A stretch of 64,000 nucleotides of DNA from Hyphomicrobiales bacterium (lineage in GTDB: Bacteria > Pseudomonadota > Alphaproteobacteria > Rhizobiales > Rhizobiaceae): positions 62,001 to 126,000 of the forward strand of contig UEGQ01000004.1 in the NCBI GenBank assembly GCA_900466005.1, in the 5' to 3' direction. The number at the start of each line of letters is the position of its first letter. Within the stretch, counting starts at the first letter, position 1. The notes beneath the pieces are model-generated. The model was not told the origin of the DNA, did not search any database, and saw only the letters and a list, made by a program, of their open reading frames with translations. Positions 16,712 through 26,002 of this stretch are shown here, piece by piece. The position numbers and the translations under genes were made by a program.

Positions 16712-19149
16712 CCCTGCCATCCCATGCACAGATCGTCGTCATCGGCGGCGGCATCATCGGCTGCTCGACCGCCTACCACCTGGCCAAGGACCACAAGGCC
16801 GACGTGCTGTTGCTGGAGCAGGGGACGCTCACCTCCGGTTCCACCTGGCATGCGGCCGGGCTCGTCGGGCAGCTTCGATCCTCGGCTTCGATCACACGCG
16901 TGTTGAAATACTCGGTCGAACTCTACAAAGGACTGGAAGCCGAGACCGGACTTGCCACGGGCTGGAAGATGACAGGCTGCCTGAGGCTTGCCACCAACCA
17001 GGACCGCTGGACGGAGTTCAAGCGTCTCGCCACCACCGCCGGCAGCTTCGGCATGGACATGCATCTCATCTCACCGGAGGAGGTGAAGCGGATGTGGCCG
17101 CTGATGAATGTCGACGATCTCGTCGGCGCAAGCTGGCTGCCGACGGACGGGCAGGCGAGCCCGTCCGACATCACGCAGTCGCTTGCGAAGGGTGCGCGCA
17201 TGCACGGGGCGAAGATCGTCGAAACCGTACGTGTGACGGGCTTCGAGATGACGGATGGCCGCATCGTCAAGGTGAAGACGACCGAGGGAGACGTCGCTTG
17301 CGAGAAGGTCGTCAACTGCGCCGGCCAGTGGGCGCGGCAGGTGGGCGACATGGCCGGCATCAACGTGCCCCTTCAGGCGGTGAAGCACCAGTATATCATC
17401 ACCGAGAAGATCGAGGGCCTGTCGACCGACGCGCCGACCATCCGTGATCCCGATCGCCGGACCTATTTCAAGGAGGAAGTCGGCGGCCTCGTCATGGGCG
17501 GATATGAGCCCAATCCCCAGCCGTGGCTCACCGGCGACCTGCCGAACGACTGGGCCTTCCGCCTGTTCGACGACGACTTCGACCATTTCGAGCAGCACAT
17601 GATGCAGGCCATGGAGCGCGTTCCGGCGCTGGAGAATGTCGGCGTCAAGCAGATGATCAACGGTCCGGAGAGCTTCACGCCCGACGGCAATTTCATCCTC
17701 GGAGTCGCACCCGAATGCAAGAACATGTTCGTCGGCGCCGGCTTCAACGCTTTCGGCATCGCGTCCGGCGGCGGCGCCGGCTGGGTTCTGGCGCAATGGG
17801 TGATCGACGGCGAGGCGCCGCTCGATCTCTGGGTGGTCGACATCCGCCGCTTTGCCGGCATGCACCGCGATCGTCAATGGGTCTGCGACCGCACGCTTGA
17901 AGCCTATGGCAAGCACTACACCATCGCCTTCCCGCATGAGGAGTACGAAAGCGGTCGCCCGCGCCTTGTCTCTCCCCTCTATGATCGGCTGAAGACCTCC
18001 GGCGCCGTGTTCGGCTCCAAACTCGGCTGGGAGCGTCCCAACTGGTTCGCTCCGGCCGGCACGGAGCCGAAGGACGTCTATTCGATGGGCCGCCAGAACT
18101 GGTTCGGGCCGGTCGGTGACGAACACCGGCATGTGCGCGAGGCGGTCGGCGTCTTCGACCAGTCCTCCTTCTCGAAATACGAGCTTTCCGGTCCCGATGC
18201 CCTCAAGGCTCTCGACTGGATCTGCGCCAATGATGTCGCAAAGCCGGTCGGTCGCCTGACCTATACCCAGCTTCTCAACACCCGCGGCGGCATCGAGGCG
18301 GATCTGACCGTTGCCCGCATCGCCGACGAGAGATTCTACATCGTCACCGGCACCGGTTTCCGCACCCATGACTACGGCTGGATCGCCGACCATATCCCGG
18401 ACGGCCTCGACTGCACGCTTTCCGACATCACCGAGGAATGGGGCACGCTCTCGCTGATGGGACCGAAGGCGCGCGACGTGCTTTCCGCCGTCACATCCGC
18501 CGATGTCTCGAACACGGCCTTCCCGTTCGGCCATGTCCGCGAGATCCCGATCGCCGGCGCCACCGTCCGCGCGCTGCGCGTCACCTATGTCGGCGAGCTG
18601 GGCTGGGAGCTGCATATCCCGATCGCGGCGCTCGGCGAGGTCTATGACGCCCTGATGGCGGCCGGCAGCGGGCACGGCATCCGTCCCATCGGCTATCGCG
18701 CACTGGAATCGCTGCGGCTGGAAAAGGGCTACCGCGCATGGAGCTCGGACATCACGCCCAACGACACGCCATTCGAGGCCGGGCTCGGCTGGGCCGTCAA
18801 ATTGCGCAAGAACACCGATTTCCTCGGCCGTCAGGCCCTCGAGGCCCTCGCCGGCCAGCCGCTGAAGAAGCGGCTGATGGGCTTCACCGTCGATGATCCG
18901 AGCGTCGTTCTGGCCGGCCGCGAAACGATCCTGAGAAACGGCGAGCCGGTCGGTTACCTCACCAGCGGCGGCTACGGCTACACGATCGGAAAGAACATCG
19001 GCTACGGCTATGTGCGCCACGCCGACGGTGTCAGCGACGCGTACCTGACGAGCGGCACCTATGAACTCGTCGTTGCGGCGGAAAAGACGCCGGCGACCCT
19101 TCACTTCGGGCCGATGTTCGACCCGGCGATGGACAAGATCAAGGCCTGA
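16708..19149 (+). CDS. FAD-dependent N-methyl amine dehydrogenase with GcvT domain (dimethylglycine/sarcosine dehydrogenase-like), copy 1
   Basis: The 813-residue protein starts at ATG 16708, overlapping the kinase stop. The N-terminal DAO-type domain has GGGIIG (13-18) and SGSTWHAAGLVG, whose H48 corresponds to the histidine that binds FAD covalently in dimethylglycine and sarcosine dehydrogenases. From about residue 430 a GcvT/aminomethyltransferase folate-binding domain follows (SSFSKYELSGPDAL, YTQLLNTRGGIEADLTV, YVGELGWELHIP, LESLRLEKGYRAW). The expected reaction is oxidative N-demethylation, passing the methyl carbon to tetrahydrofolate. The longest frame would start earlier, but that part lies inside the kinase gene. 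Confidence 0.88.
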   Translation: MTLPSHAQIVVIGGGIIGCSTAYHLAKDHKADVLLLEQGTLTSGSTWHAAGLVGQLRSSASITRVLKYSVELYKGLEAETGLATGWKMTGCLRLATNQDRWTEFKRLATTAGSFGMDMHLISPEEVKRMWPLMNVDDLVGASWLPTDGQASPSDITQSLAKGARMHGAKIVETVRVTGFEMTDGRIVKVKTTEGDVACEKVVNCAGQWARQVGDMAGINVPLQAVKHQYIITEKIEGLSTDAPTIRDPDRRTYFKEEVGGLVMGGYEPNPQPWLTGDLPNDWAFRLFDDDFDHFEQHMMQAMERVPALENVGVKQMINGPESFTPDGNFILGVAPECKNMFVGAGFNAFGIASGGGAGWVLAQWVIDGEAPLDLWVVDIRRFAGMHRDRQWVCDRTLEAYGKHYTIAFPHEEYESGRPRLVSPLYDRLKTSGAVFGSKLGWERPNWFAPAGTEPKDVYSMGRQNWFGPVGDEHRHVREAVGVFDQSSFSKYELSGPDALKALDWICANDVAKPVGRLTYTQLLNTRGGIEADLTVARIADERFYIVTGTGFRTHDYGWIADHIPDGLDCTLSDITEEWGTLSLMGPKARDVLSAVTSADVSNTAFPFGHVREIPIAGATVRALRVTYVGELGWELHIPIAALGEVYDALMAAGSGHGIRPIGYRALESLRLEKGYRAWSSDITPNDTPFEAGLGWAVKLRKNTDFLGRQALEALAGQPLKKRLMGFTVDDPSVVLAGRETILRNGEPVGYLTSGGYGYTIGKNIGYGYVRHADGVSDAYLTSGTYELVVAAEKTPATLHFGPMFDPAMDKIKA

Positions 19150-19158
19150 GGGTTCGAC

Positions 19159-21576
19159 ATGTCATTCCGCGCAGATCGTCACGTCCATATCCTGATCATC
19201 GGCGGCGGTGCCATCGGCACCTCCGTCGCCTACCATCTTGCCCGTGGCGGGGCAAAGGACGTGTTGCTGGTCGAGAAGGCGATGCTCACCCATGGCTGCA
19301 CCTGGCATGCCGCAGGGTTGGTCGGCCAGCTGCGGGGAAAACGCAACCTCACGCGGCTGATGCAGAATTCCGTCGCGGTCTTCGACAGATTGGAAGAGGA
19401 GACGGGGCAGCACATCGCCTGGAAGAAGGTCGGCTCGTTGAGGCTCGCCGGCAGCCCGGAGCGCTGGAGCGAGATCCGCCGCTCAATGACCCAGGCCAAG
19501 AGCTTCGGCGTCGAATGCTATTCGCTCTCCGCCGACGAAGCCGCAAGCCGCTTCCCCTATATTGTCAAGGACGGCATCGAGGGAGCCGCCTTCATTCCCG
19601 GCGACGGCTATATCGATCCCTATTCGCTGACCATGGCCTATGCCCGCGGCGCGCGCGCGAACGGCGCGAAAATCGAGGAAGGCGTCACCGTCGAGGAAAT
19701 CGCCGTTCAGAACCGCCGCGCCGTCGGCGTGGTGACGAACGGCGGAAACATATCCTGCGATATTCTTGTCAATTGCGCCGGCCTATGGGCCAAGCGTGTC
19801 GGCGAAATGGCCGGTGTGCCGCTTGCGGCCGGCGTGGTCGAGCACCAGTATTTCCTCACCGAAAAGAAGCTCACCCTTCCGCCGGACCTCACCACGCTTC
19901 GCGACCCGGACAACAATTTCTACCTGAAGCCCGACACGGGATCGTTTGCCATCGGCGGATGGGAGGACGGCACCAAGGGCTGCTGGCGCGGCAAGCCGCC
20001 CGTCGATTTCGGCCGCGAACTGTTCGAGCCCAATTGGGAGCGGCTCGAGCTCTTCGCGCTTCCGACCGCAACCCGCATTCCGGCGTTGAACGAGATCGGC
20101 ATCCAGACGGTCATCAACGGCCCGATTCCGGTTTCCTTCGATGGTGAGCCGATCATGGGGCTGGCGCCGGAACTGGACAATTTCTACGTCGCCTGCGGCT
20201 TCACCGCCGGCATCGCCGCCTCCGGCGGCGCGGGCCTTGCGCTCTCGAACCTCATTCTGCATGGCGATGCCGGCATGGATCTCTGGCCCTTCGACGTGCG
20301 CCGGTTTGGAGTGGTTCACGCGCAGGGGCGCTATCTCGAGGAAAGGGCCATCGAAGCCTACGGCGCCTATTACAAGGTCCACTGGCCGGGCGAGGAGGCC
20401 CATGCGGTGCGCGGACTGCGGCGCTCGCCGCTGCACGACACGCTTGCGAAGAACGGCGCCGTCTTCGGTTCCAAGTTCGGCTGGGAGCGTCCCAACTGGT
20501 TTGCGCCCAAGGGATCCGAGGGCGGGGACGTGCCGTCCTTCGAGGACAAGCCGAACTGGTTTGATGCCGTCGGCGCGGAGGTGAAGGCGATCCGCGAACG
20601 TGCCGCCCTGATCGATCAATCCTCCTTCTCCAAGTTCGAGATCAGCGGTCCAGGCGCCTTGGTGGCCATGCAGAACATCGCCGCCAATGATCTTTCCGGC
20701 CCTCCGCGCAAGGCCGTCTACACCCAGTTATGCAACGAGCGCGGCGGGATCGAGGCGGATGTCACCATCGTCCATCTCGCCGACGACCTCCTCTATCTGA
20801 TCACCGGCTCCGGCTTCGGCGTGCGCGACGGCAACTGGGTCGCGCGTCATCTGCCCGACGGCGTCAGCCTGCGTGACGTGACCAACCGCTTCGCGACGCT
20901 CAACATCTGCGGGCCGCATTCGCGCGATATCCTGCAGAGCGTGTCCGACGACGATCTGTCGAACGCGGCGTTCCCCTTCCTGTCGGCGAAACGGATCGAG
21001 GTGGGTGCGGCAAGCGCGCTTGCGGTGCGTATCGGCTATGTCGGGGAACTCGGCTACGAGCTCTATATCGATCAGGAATACGCCGCCCATGTCTACGACA
21101 CGCTTAAGGCGGCCGGCGAACCCTTCGGCATCGCCGATGCCGGTTACCGCGCCATCGACGCGGCGCGCATGGAGAAGGGGTATCTCTACTGGTCCGGCGA
21201 CATCACCCCCGATTACAATCCCTATGAGGCGGGGCTCGGATTCTGCGTCGCCCTCGAAAAGGGAGATTTCATCGGTCGCGAGGCACTGGCGGCGATCAAG
21301 GCCGAGGGGGTGAACCGCAAGCTCGTTTCCTACACCGTCGACGGCTTTGCGCCCTTCCACGGCGGCGAGGCGGTCCTGCTCGACGGCAAGGTCGTCGGCT
21401 CCACCGCCAGCAGCGGCTACGGCTACACGCTCGGCAGGACCATCGCCTTCGGCTACCTGCCGGCCGAGATCGCCACGAAGGAAGACTTCGAGATCGAGGC
21501 TTTCGGCAAGGTTTATAGGGCGCGCCGGGGCGCTCGGACCCTTTACGACCCCAAGATGGAGAGGCTGAAGGGATGA
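19159..21576 (+). CDS. FAD-dependent N-methyl amine dehydrogenase with GcvT domain, copy 2
   Basis: This 805-residue protein has the same two-domain build as its neighbour: GGGAIG near residues 15-20, THGCTWHAAGLVG with the putative FAD-linking H50, and a C-terminal GcvT half (SSFSKFEISGPGAL, YTQLCNERGGIEADVTI, YVGELGYELYID, DAARMEKGYLYWSGD). It starts 9 bp after copy 1 and overlaps the second kinase by 4 bp. The two copies differ widely in sequence, so they probably act on successive N-methyl intermediates or on different substrates rather than being redundant. Confidence 0.88.
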   Translation: MSFRADRHVHILIIGGGAIGTSVAYHLARGGAKDVLLVEKAMLTHGCTWHAAGLVGQLRGKRNLTRLMQNSVAVFDRLEEETGQHIAWKKVGSLRLAGSPERWSEIRRSMTQAKSFGVECYSLSADEAASRFPYIVKDGIEGAAFIPGDGYIDPYSLTMAYARGARANGAKIEEGVTVEEIAVQNRRAVGVVTNGGNISCDILVNCAGLWAKRVGEMAGVPLAAGVVEHQYFLTEKKLTLPPDLTTLRDPDNNFYLKPDTGSFAIGGWEDGTKGCWRGKPPVDFGRELFEPNWERLELFALPTATRIPALNEIGIQTVINGPIPVSFDGEPIMGLAPELDNFYVACGFTAGIAASGGAGLALSNLILHGDAGMDLWPFDVRRFGVVHAQGRYLEERAIEAYGAYYKVHWPGEEAHAVRGLRRSPLHDTLAKNGAVFGSKFGWERPNWFAPKGSEGGDVPSFEDKPNWFDAVGAEVKAIRERAALIDQSSFSKFEISGPGALVAMQNIAANDLSGPPRKAVYTQLCNERGGIEADVTIVHLADDLLYLITGSGFGVRDGNWVARHLPDGVSLRDVTNRFATLNICGPHSRDILQSVSDDDLSNAAFPFLSAKRIEVGAASALAVRIGYVGELGYELYIDQEYAAHVYDTLKAAGEPFGIADAGYRAIDAARMEKGYLYWSGDITPDYNPYEAGLGFCVALEKGDFIGREALAAIKAEGVNRKLVSYTVDGFAPFHGGEAVLLDGKVVGSTASSGYGYTLGRTIAFGYLPAEIATKEDFEIEAFGKVYRARRGARTLYDPKMERLKG

Positions 21577-22487
21577 GCAAAGACGCCGACATCGCGCTTG
21601 CCCGCGAGACGCTGAAGACGATCCCGCTCCTCAATGCCTATGAAGGCCCGATCGAGCGCTTGGGCGGGCTCACCAATCTCGTCTTTCGGATCGGTGACTA
21701 TTGTCTGCGCATCCCCGGCAAGGGTACCGAAGAATACATCGACCGCGTGAACGAGATGATGGCGACCGAAGCTGTCGCCCGTGCCGGAGTCGGCCCGGAA
21801 GTTCTGTTTGCCGACGTATCGAGCGGCATCTTCGTTTCCCGCTTCGTCGGAGGCGCGGTTACCATGACACCCGAAGGATTTTGCTCCATACCGGGTGCCC
21901 CAGCGCGTGCTGGAAAGGCCTTCCGCAAGCTGCATGACAGCGGAGCAGTCTTTCCGGCGCGTTTCGAGCTGTTTTCGATGATCGACAGCTACCTCAGCGT
22001 GCTCTCGACGAAAGACGTCGCGTTGCCGGAAGGTTACCACAACGTGCTGGAGGAAGCAGAAAGCGTTCGTGCTGCCCTTTCCGCCCATCCGCTCCCTAGC
22101 CTCGCCTGTCACTGCGACCCGCTCTGTGAGAATTTCCTCGATTCCGGCGAGCGCATGTGGATCGTCGATTGGGAATATTCGGGCATGAACGATCCAATGT
22201 GGGATCTCGGCGATCTCTGTATCGAGGGAGGGTTTGGACCCGAGCAGGAAGAGGAGATGATTCGCGCCTATTTCGGTGGTGAACCCGCGCCCGCCGAGCG
22301 CGGCCGCATCGTCATCTACAAGGCGATGTGCGATCTCCTCTGGACGCTCTGGGGATTGATCCAGCTCGCAAACGGCAACCCCGCCGACGATTTCCGCGCC
22401 TATGCGGACGGTCGTTTCGCCCGATGTCGCGCACTGATGCAGACGGACGCATTCGCAGACGCCGTTTCAGCCGTCGCAAAGGGGTGA
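21573..22487 (+). CDS. Choline/ethanolamine kinase-like phosphotransferase, copy 2
   Basis: The 304-residue protein has the same APH/choline-kinase fold as the one at 15803-16711, with CHCDPLCENF (D182) and WIVDWEYSG (D199) at identical residue numbers. HCD replaces the more usual HND/HGD in the Brenner motif. The N-terminal GGLTNLVFRIG is the nucleotide-binding strand-turn. It closes the operon and is coupled to the second demethylase by a 4-bp overlap. Each demethylase therefore has its own kinase neighbour. The substrate is unknown; a choline-like amine is the best guess. Confidence 0.82.
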   Translation: MSKDADIALARETLKTIPLLNAYEGPIERLGGLTNLVFRIGDYCLRIPGKGTEEYIDRVNEMMATEAVARAGVGPEVLFADVSSGIFVSRFVGGAVTMTPEGFCSIPGAPARAGKAFRKLHDSGAVFPARFELFSMIDSYLSVLSTKDVALPEGYHNVLEEAESVRAALSAHPLPSLACHCDPLCENFLDSGERMWIVDWEYSGMNDPMWDLGDLCIEGGFGPEQEEEMIRAYFGGEPAPAERGRIVIYKAMCDLLWTLWGLIQLANGNPADDFRAYADGRFARCRALMQTDAFADAVSAVAKG

Positions 22488-22623
22488 CGCTGCGCAGTCG
22501 CAGTTGCTGTCACGGTCTGCGTCTCACCGCCGCAGATCAACGAGGGAGATGTGCCCGGAGAGATTTGAGGGTATGATCCCATGCAGTTCGTAAGCAGCGA
22601 CAGGGATACTCGGGGGACGCTGA

Positions 22624-23688
22624 ATGGATCTGATCTCGCTGCTCGACCGGTTCGACGAGTCGCAGCTGGCTGCCCTTTTTGGCCTCGTCACAGGCGGCAT
22701 TTTCGGCTTTTCGGCGCAGAAGTCCGCCTTCTGTCTCAGGGCCGCAACAGTCGAATTCTCGCGCGGTCGGCTCGGCCGCAGACTTGCCGTCTGGCTGCTG
22801 ACCTTTTCCACCGCGTTGATCTGGGTCTGGTTGGCTGAACTCTTCGGGCTCTTCCGTTCGGGCGACGCGCGGGTCATGGCGATCACCGGTTCCTGGTCCG
22901 GTGCGATCATCGGTGGTCTGATGTTCGGGGCAGGCATGGTCATGGCGCGCGGCTGTTCCGGACGCCTCTTGGTGCTCGCGGCCACCGGGAACCTGCGCTC
23001 GGTCGTCGCGGGGCTCGTCTTCGCCGTCAGTGCGCAGATGTCGCTTCGCGGCTGGCTGGCTCCACTTCGGCAATGGCTGGCGGGGCTCTGGACGACACCG
23101 GCAGGCCAGAACGTCAATCTGCTTGCGGTCCTTCATCTGCCGGCCTGGTTCGGTCCCCTGCTGGGGTTCGCGACCGCGGCGCTGGCGCTCTATCTCTCCG
23201 TCCGGGAAAAGATCGGCTGGAAGATCCTCTTCTTTGCGTCCGGCGTGGGATTTTCGGTGGCCGTCGGCTGGGTGCTGACCTGGTCCTTGTCGACCGCGGC
23301 CTTCGATCCAGTCAACGTGAGTTCCATCACGTTCTCCGGTCCCTCCGCCTCGACCCTGATGTTCTTCCTGACCAGCGATCCGGTGCTCGATTTCGATATC
23401 GGGCTGGTTCCGGGTGCGTTCGGGGGCGCCTTCCTCGCGGCGGCGATCTCGCGGGAGTTGAAGTTCCAGGGCTTCGACGGTGAGAGCCAGATGCGCCGTT
23501 CGCTGAGCGGCGCGATGTTGATGGGCTTCGGGGCTATGCTCGCAGGCGGTTGCGCCATCGGCGCAGGCGTCACCGGCTCATCGGTCTTTGCGGCAACTGC
23601 CTGGCTTGCCCTGTTTTCCATGTGGGTCGGTGCCGTCGCGACCGATTGGCTGGTCGACCGGCCGCGTCCGGCGCTCTCTCCGACCTGA
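22624..23688 (+). CDS. YeeE/YedE-family sulfur-compound transporter (SoxT-like), left flank of sox cluster
   Basis: The 354-residue membrane protein has about ten hydrophobic segments and the cysteines typical of YeeE/TsuA thiosulfate transporters: KSAFCLRAA (C37), MVMARGCSGRL and GGCAIGAGVTG. These thiols pass thiosulfate through the channel in the characterised family member. It converges with the end of the sox operon (stop 12 bp from the SoxH stop) and is a distant paralogue of the SoxT protein at 34847-35893. It likely brings thiosulfate or another sulfur species across the inner membrane. The 136-bp gap before it shows no clear promoter. Confidence 0.85.
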   Translation: MDLISLLDRFDESQLAALFGLVTGGIFGFSAQKSAFCLRAATVEFSRGRLGRRLAVWLLTFSTALIWVWLAELFGLFRSGDARVMAITGSWSGAIIGGLMFGAGMVMARGCSGRLLVLAATGNLRSVVAGLVFAVSAQMSLRGWLAPLRQWLAGLWTTPAGQNVNLLAVLHLPAWFGPLLGFATAALALYLSVREKIGWKILFFASGVGFSVAVGWVLTWSLSTAAFDPVNVSSITFSGPSASTLMFFLTSDPVLDFDIGLVPGAFGGAFLAAAISRELKFQGFDGESQMRRSLSGAMLMGFGAMLAGGCAIGAGVTGSSVFAATAWLALFSMWVGAVATDWLVDRPRPALSPT

Positions 23689-23699
23689 GATCGCGCGCC

Positions 23700-24614
23700 T
23701 TACATCGAAACGAAGCGGTAGGCGTTGCCTTTCCGCTCGACGTGACCGATCCCGCTGCCGGGCAGATGGTAGCCGATCAAGGGAATGGCGGAAGAGGCGA
23801 TCTCGTCCATCAGCTTGGTGCGAGTACGCGCGGCGAGCTCCGGGTCCTGATCGGAACCCGTGGCCCAATCCGGCTTCTCGAAGGCCACATGATGGTTGCC
23901 GATCGCGTCGCCGACCACCAGGACGCTTGTCGAGCCGGAGCGGATCTCGAAGGAAAGGTGTCCCGGCGTATGGCCGGGAGTGAGCCGTGCGGCAACGCCT
24001 GGAAGAACCTCTTCTCCGTCGTTTACGCGCCGCACCGTCTCGGCGATGACGCCGAGCCGACGGGCAGCGCCGGCCGCGAAGGTCTTGCGTGCATCGCCGA
24101 TCGTGTCGACGGTGCCCGGATCCATCCAGTAGTCGAACTCGGCCGCACCGATCATGTGCTCGGCGTTGGCGAAGACCGGCTCGTCGAATTCGTCAAGCAG
24201 CCCCCAGAGATGGTCGGGATGAGCATGGGTGAAGACCACGTGTGTCACGTCCTCGGGGCTCACGCCGAGCGCCTCCATGGCGGCGGACAGCTTGCCTGCG
24301 GTCGGCTGGAAGTCGGGACCGGCGCCGAGATCGAAAAGAACGGTGTTGGTGCCGTCGCGCAGAAGCGTGACGTTGCAGGGCGGCGTCATCTGATTGCCGG
24401 TGACGCCGTAGGTCGCGAGAATCGCATTCGTCTCGGGCTGCGGCATGCCGGCGGTGATGAAGTCGGCGGGCAGCACGAGGGTGCCGTCGGACAGCGTGTC
24501 GATCTGCACGTCGCCGAGCGTCAACGTCGCGGCGGCGAAGAGCGGCCGCGGAAAAAACATGGTGCTCGCGGCCAGAGCGGCGGTCGAGGCAATGAAGCGG
24601 CGGCGGGTTTGCAT
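23700..24614 (-). CDS. soxH: SoxH-like metallo-beta-lactamase-fold hydrolase
   Basis: The 304-residue protein starts at ATG 24614 with GGAAGG upstream; the longer open frame runs back through soxF and is not the gene. The N-terminus MQTRRRFIASTAAL is a Tat-type signal, so it is exported folded. The metallo-beta-lactamase metal motif is THAHPDH (H130, H132, D134, H135), with further His in GHTPGHLSF and GYHLPGSG. SoxH is the last gene of the Paracoccus sox operon; its exact role is unclear and it is not needed for thiosulfate oxidation in vitro. Here too it ends the operon. Confidence 0.8.
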   Translation of the reverse strand: MQTRRRFIASTAALAASTMFFPRPLFAAATLTLGDVQIDTLSDGTLVLPADFITAGMPQPETNAILATYGVTGNQMTPPCNVTLLRDGTNTVLFDLGAGPDFQPTAGKLSAAMEALGVSPEDVTHVVFTHAHPDHLWGLLDEFDEPVFANAEHMIGAAEFDYWMDPGTVDTIGDARKTFAAGAARRLGVIAETVRRVNDGEEVLPGVAARLTPGHTPGHLSFEIRSGSTSVLVVGDAIGNHHVAFEKPDWATGSDQDPELAARTRTKLMDEIASSAIPLIGYHLPGSGIGHVERKGNAYRFVSM

Positions 24615-24643
24615 GTTGAAGGTCCTTCCCCGATTGGCTCGGA

Positions 24644-25906
24644 TCAGCCGAAGATCTGAGCCGTGATGGTGTGATACCAGTCCAGGCTTTCCTGATAGGT
24701 TGCCGTTCGTGTGGCTGTGTCTTCGTCGGCCTGCGAAACGTATTTCTCGATGCTGGAGATCTTTCCTCCGGCGGGTTTGTAGGTCCCACCGTCCTTGACC
24801 GAATCTCCCGGCGCAAGCGCGGACCAGCAAGCGTTCGAATACATGGGCTCGGGCACTGCCCTTCCTGTCAGATCGCCGATGATAACCGATGCGGCGACTT
24901 GCGCCTGCGAGTGGGCGGATGTCGCCGACTTCGGCATGTCGCCCTGCTGCGCGCTGTCGCCGAGAACGAAAACCCGACCGTCGATGCGTGAGCGCATCGA
25001 GAACGGGTCGACCGGCGCCCAGCCGCTCTGATCCGTCAGCTCGGCGAGCTGGGCGATCGTGCCGGCTCTCTGGGCAGGGATGACGTTGCAGCAATCGACC
25101 TTCATGGCCTCGCCGTCGATCGAGATTTCCATCGTGCCGGGCGAAACCGACACATCGCGACTGCCGAAATCCGGCCCGATCCATTCGATCATGCCGTCGT
25201 AGTATTTGAGCCAGGCATCCTCGAACAGCTTCTGCAGCGTGAACGCTGCCTTCGGATCGACGATGATGATCTTGGCCGTCGGATTCGCTCCCTTCAGATA
25301 ATGCGCTATCATGCTGACGCGCTCATAGGGGCCCGGAGGACAGCGGTATGGCTCTGGCGGCGCGATCATGGCGAACGTGCCACCCTGCGGCAAAGCCTCG
25401 ATCATCTTCTGCAGGAGAATGGTCTGCGGCCCGGCTTTGTAGGCATGCGGCATCACATCGGCCGCTGCCGGGCTCCAGCCCGGCACTGCATCCTCCACGA
25501 AGTCGATGCCCGGCGCCACCACCAGGCGATCATAGGGGAGGTGTCCGCCGCCTGCGAGTACGACACGGCGCTTCTCCCGGTCGATCGTGACGGCGAAATC
25601 CGGGACGATATCGACGCCGGCACGCGTCAGCCCGTCATAGCCATGCTGGAGGCTCTCGAAACTGCGCAAGCCGCCAAGATAGAGATTCGAGAAGTAGCAG
25701 GTCGTGTGAAGCGCGTTGGGCTCGACGAGCGTGACGTCGATCTGGCCGGTCGCATCGACCGCGATCTTGCGAGCGACGCTGGCACCGCCGGCGCCGCCAC
25801 CGACAACGACGACCTTTGCCCGCGCCCGGCCGTGAACAGCCGGTGCCGCAAGCGCAGCGCCTGCGCAGGCGACGGAAATCATAAAGTGGCGGCGGGCAAG
25901 TCCCAT
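24644..25906 (-). CDS. soxF: SoxF, flavocytochrome c sulfide dehydrogenase flavoprotein subunit
   Basis: The start at 25906 (MGLARRHFMISVACAG, a Tat-like signal) gives 420 residues. The Rossmann motif is VVVGGGAGGA. C70 in HTTCYFSNLYLGG corresponds to the cysteine that binds FAD covalently in FccB, and RCPPGPYER carries a further conserved Cys. Function: periplasmic sulfide oxidation or reactivation of the Sox complex. No SoxE (the cytochrome partner) lies next to it, unlike in Paracoccus, so electrons may go to another cytochrome c. It follows soxD after a gap of about 97 bp and precedes soxH. Confidence 0.88.
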   Translation of the reverse strand: MGLARRHFMISVACAGAALAAPAVHGRARAKVVVVGGGAGGASVARKIAVDATGQIDVTLVEPNALHTTCYFSNLYLGGLRSFESLQHGYDGLTRAGVDIVPDFAVTIDREKRRVVLAGGGHLPYDRLVVAPGIDFVEDAVPGWSPAAADVMPHAYKAGPQTILLQKMIEALPQGGTFAMIAPPEPYRCPPGPYERVSMIAHYLKGANPTAKIIIVDPKAAFTLQKLFEDAWLKYYDGMIEWIGPDFGSRDVSVSPGTMEISIDGEAMKVDCCNVIPAQRAGTIAQLAELTDQSGWAPVDPFSMRSRIDGRVFVLGDSAQQGDMPKSATSAHSQAQVAASVIIGDLTGRAVPEPMYSNACWSALAPGDSVKDGGTYKPAGGKISSIEKYVSQADEDTATRTATYQESLDWYHTITAQIFG

Positions 25907-26002
25907 GGCTCTTCCGAATTCAGATCGTGATCGATCTTGGCCGCCGCGCTGCCACGCGGCGGCGATGCGAAGCACCGGGAGGGACGGCGCTTCGCGGGCC
26001 GG

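Noticed and set aside
17071-19104. 677-residue minus-strand open frame
   Set aside because: Antisense to the first FAD/GcvT gene; no recognisable motif and no ribosome site.
16708-21576. Tandem FAD/GcvT genes as a recent duplication or assembly artefact
   Set aside because: The two proteins differ along their length, including around the FAD site, so they are old paralogues.
22488-22623. Possible small RNA or riboswitch before the YeeE-type gene
   Set aside because: Some local GC-rich pairing, but no recognisable riboswitch consensus or terminator.
24615-25184. N-terminal 190-residue extension of the SoxH frame
   Set aside because: It lies within soxF in another frame; the Tat signal at 24614 with a ribosome site marks the true start.
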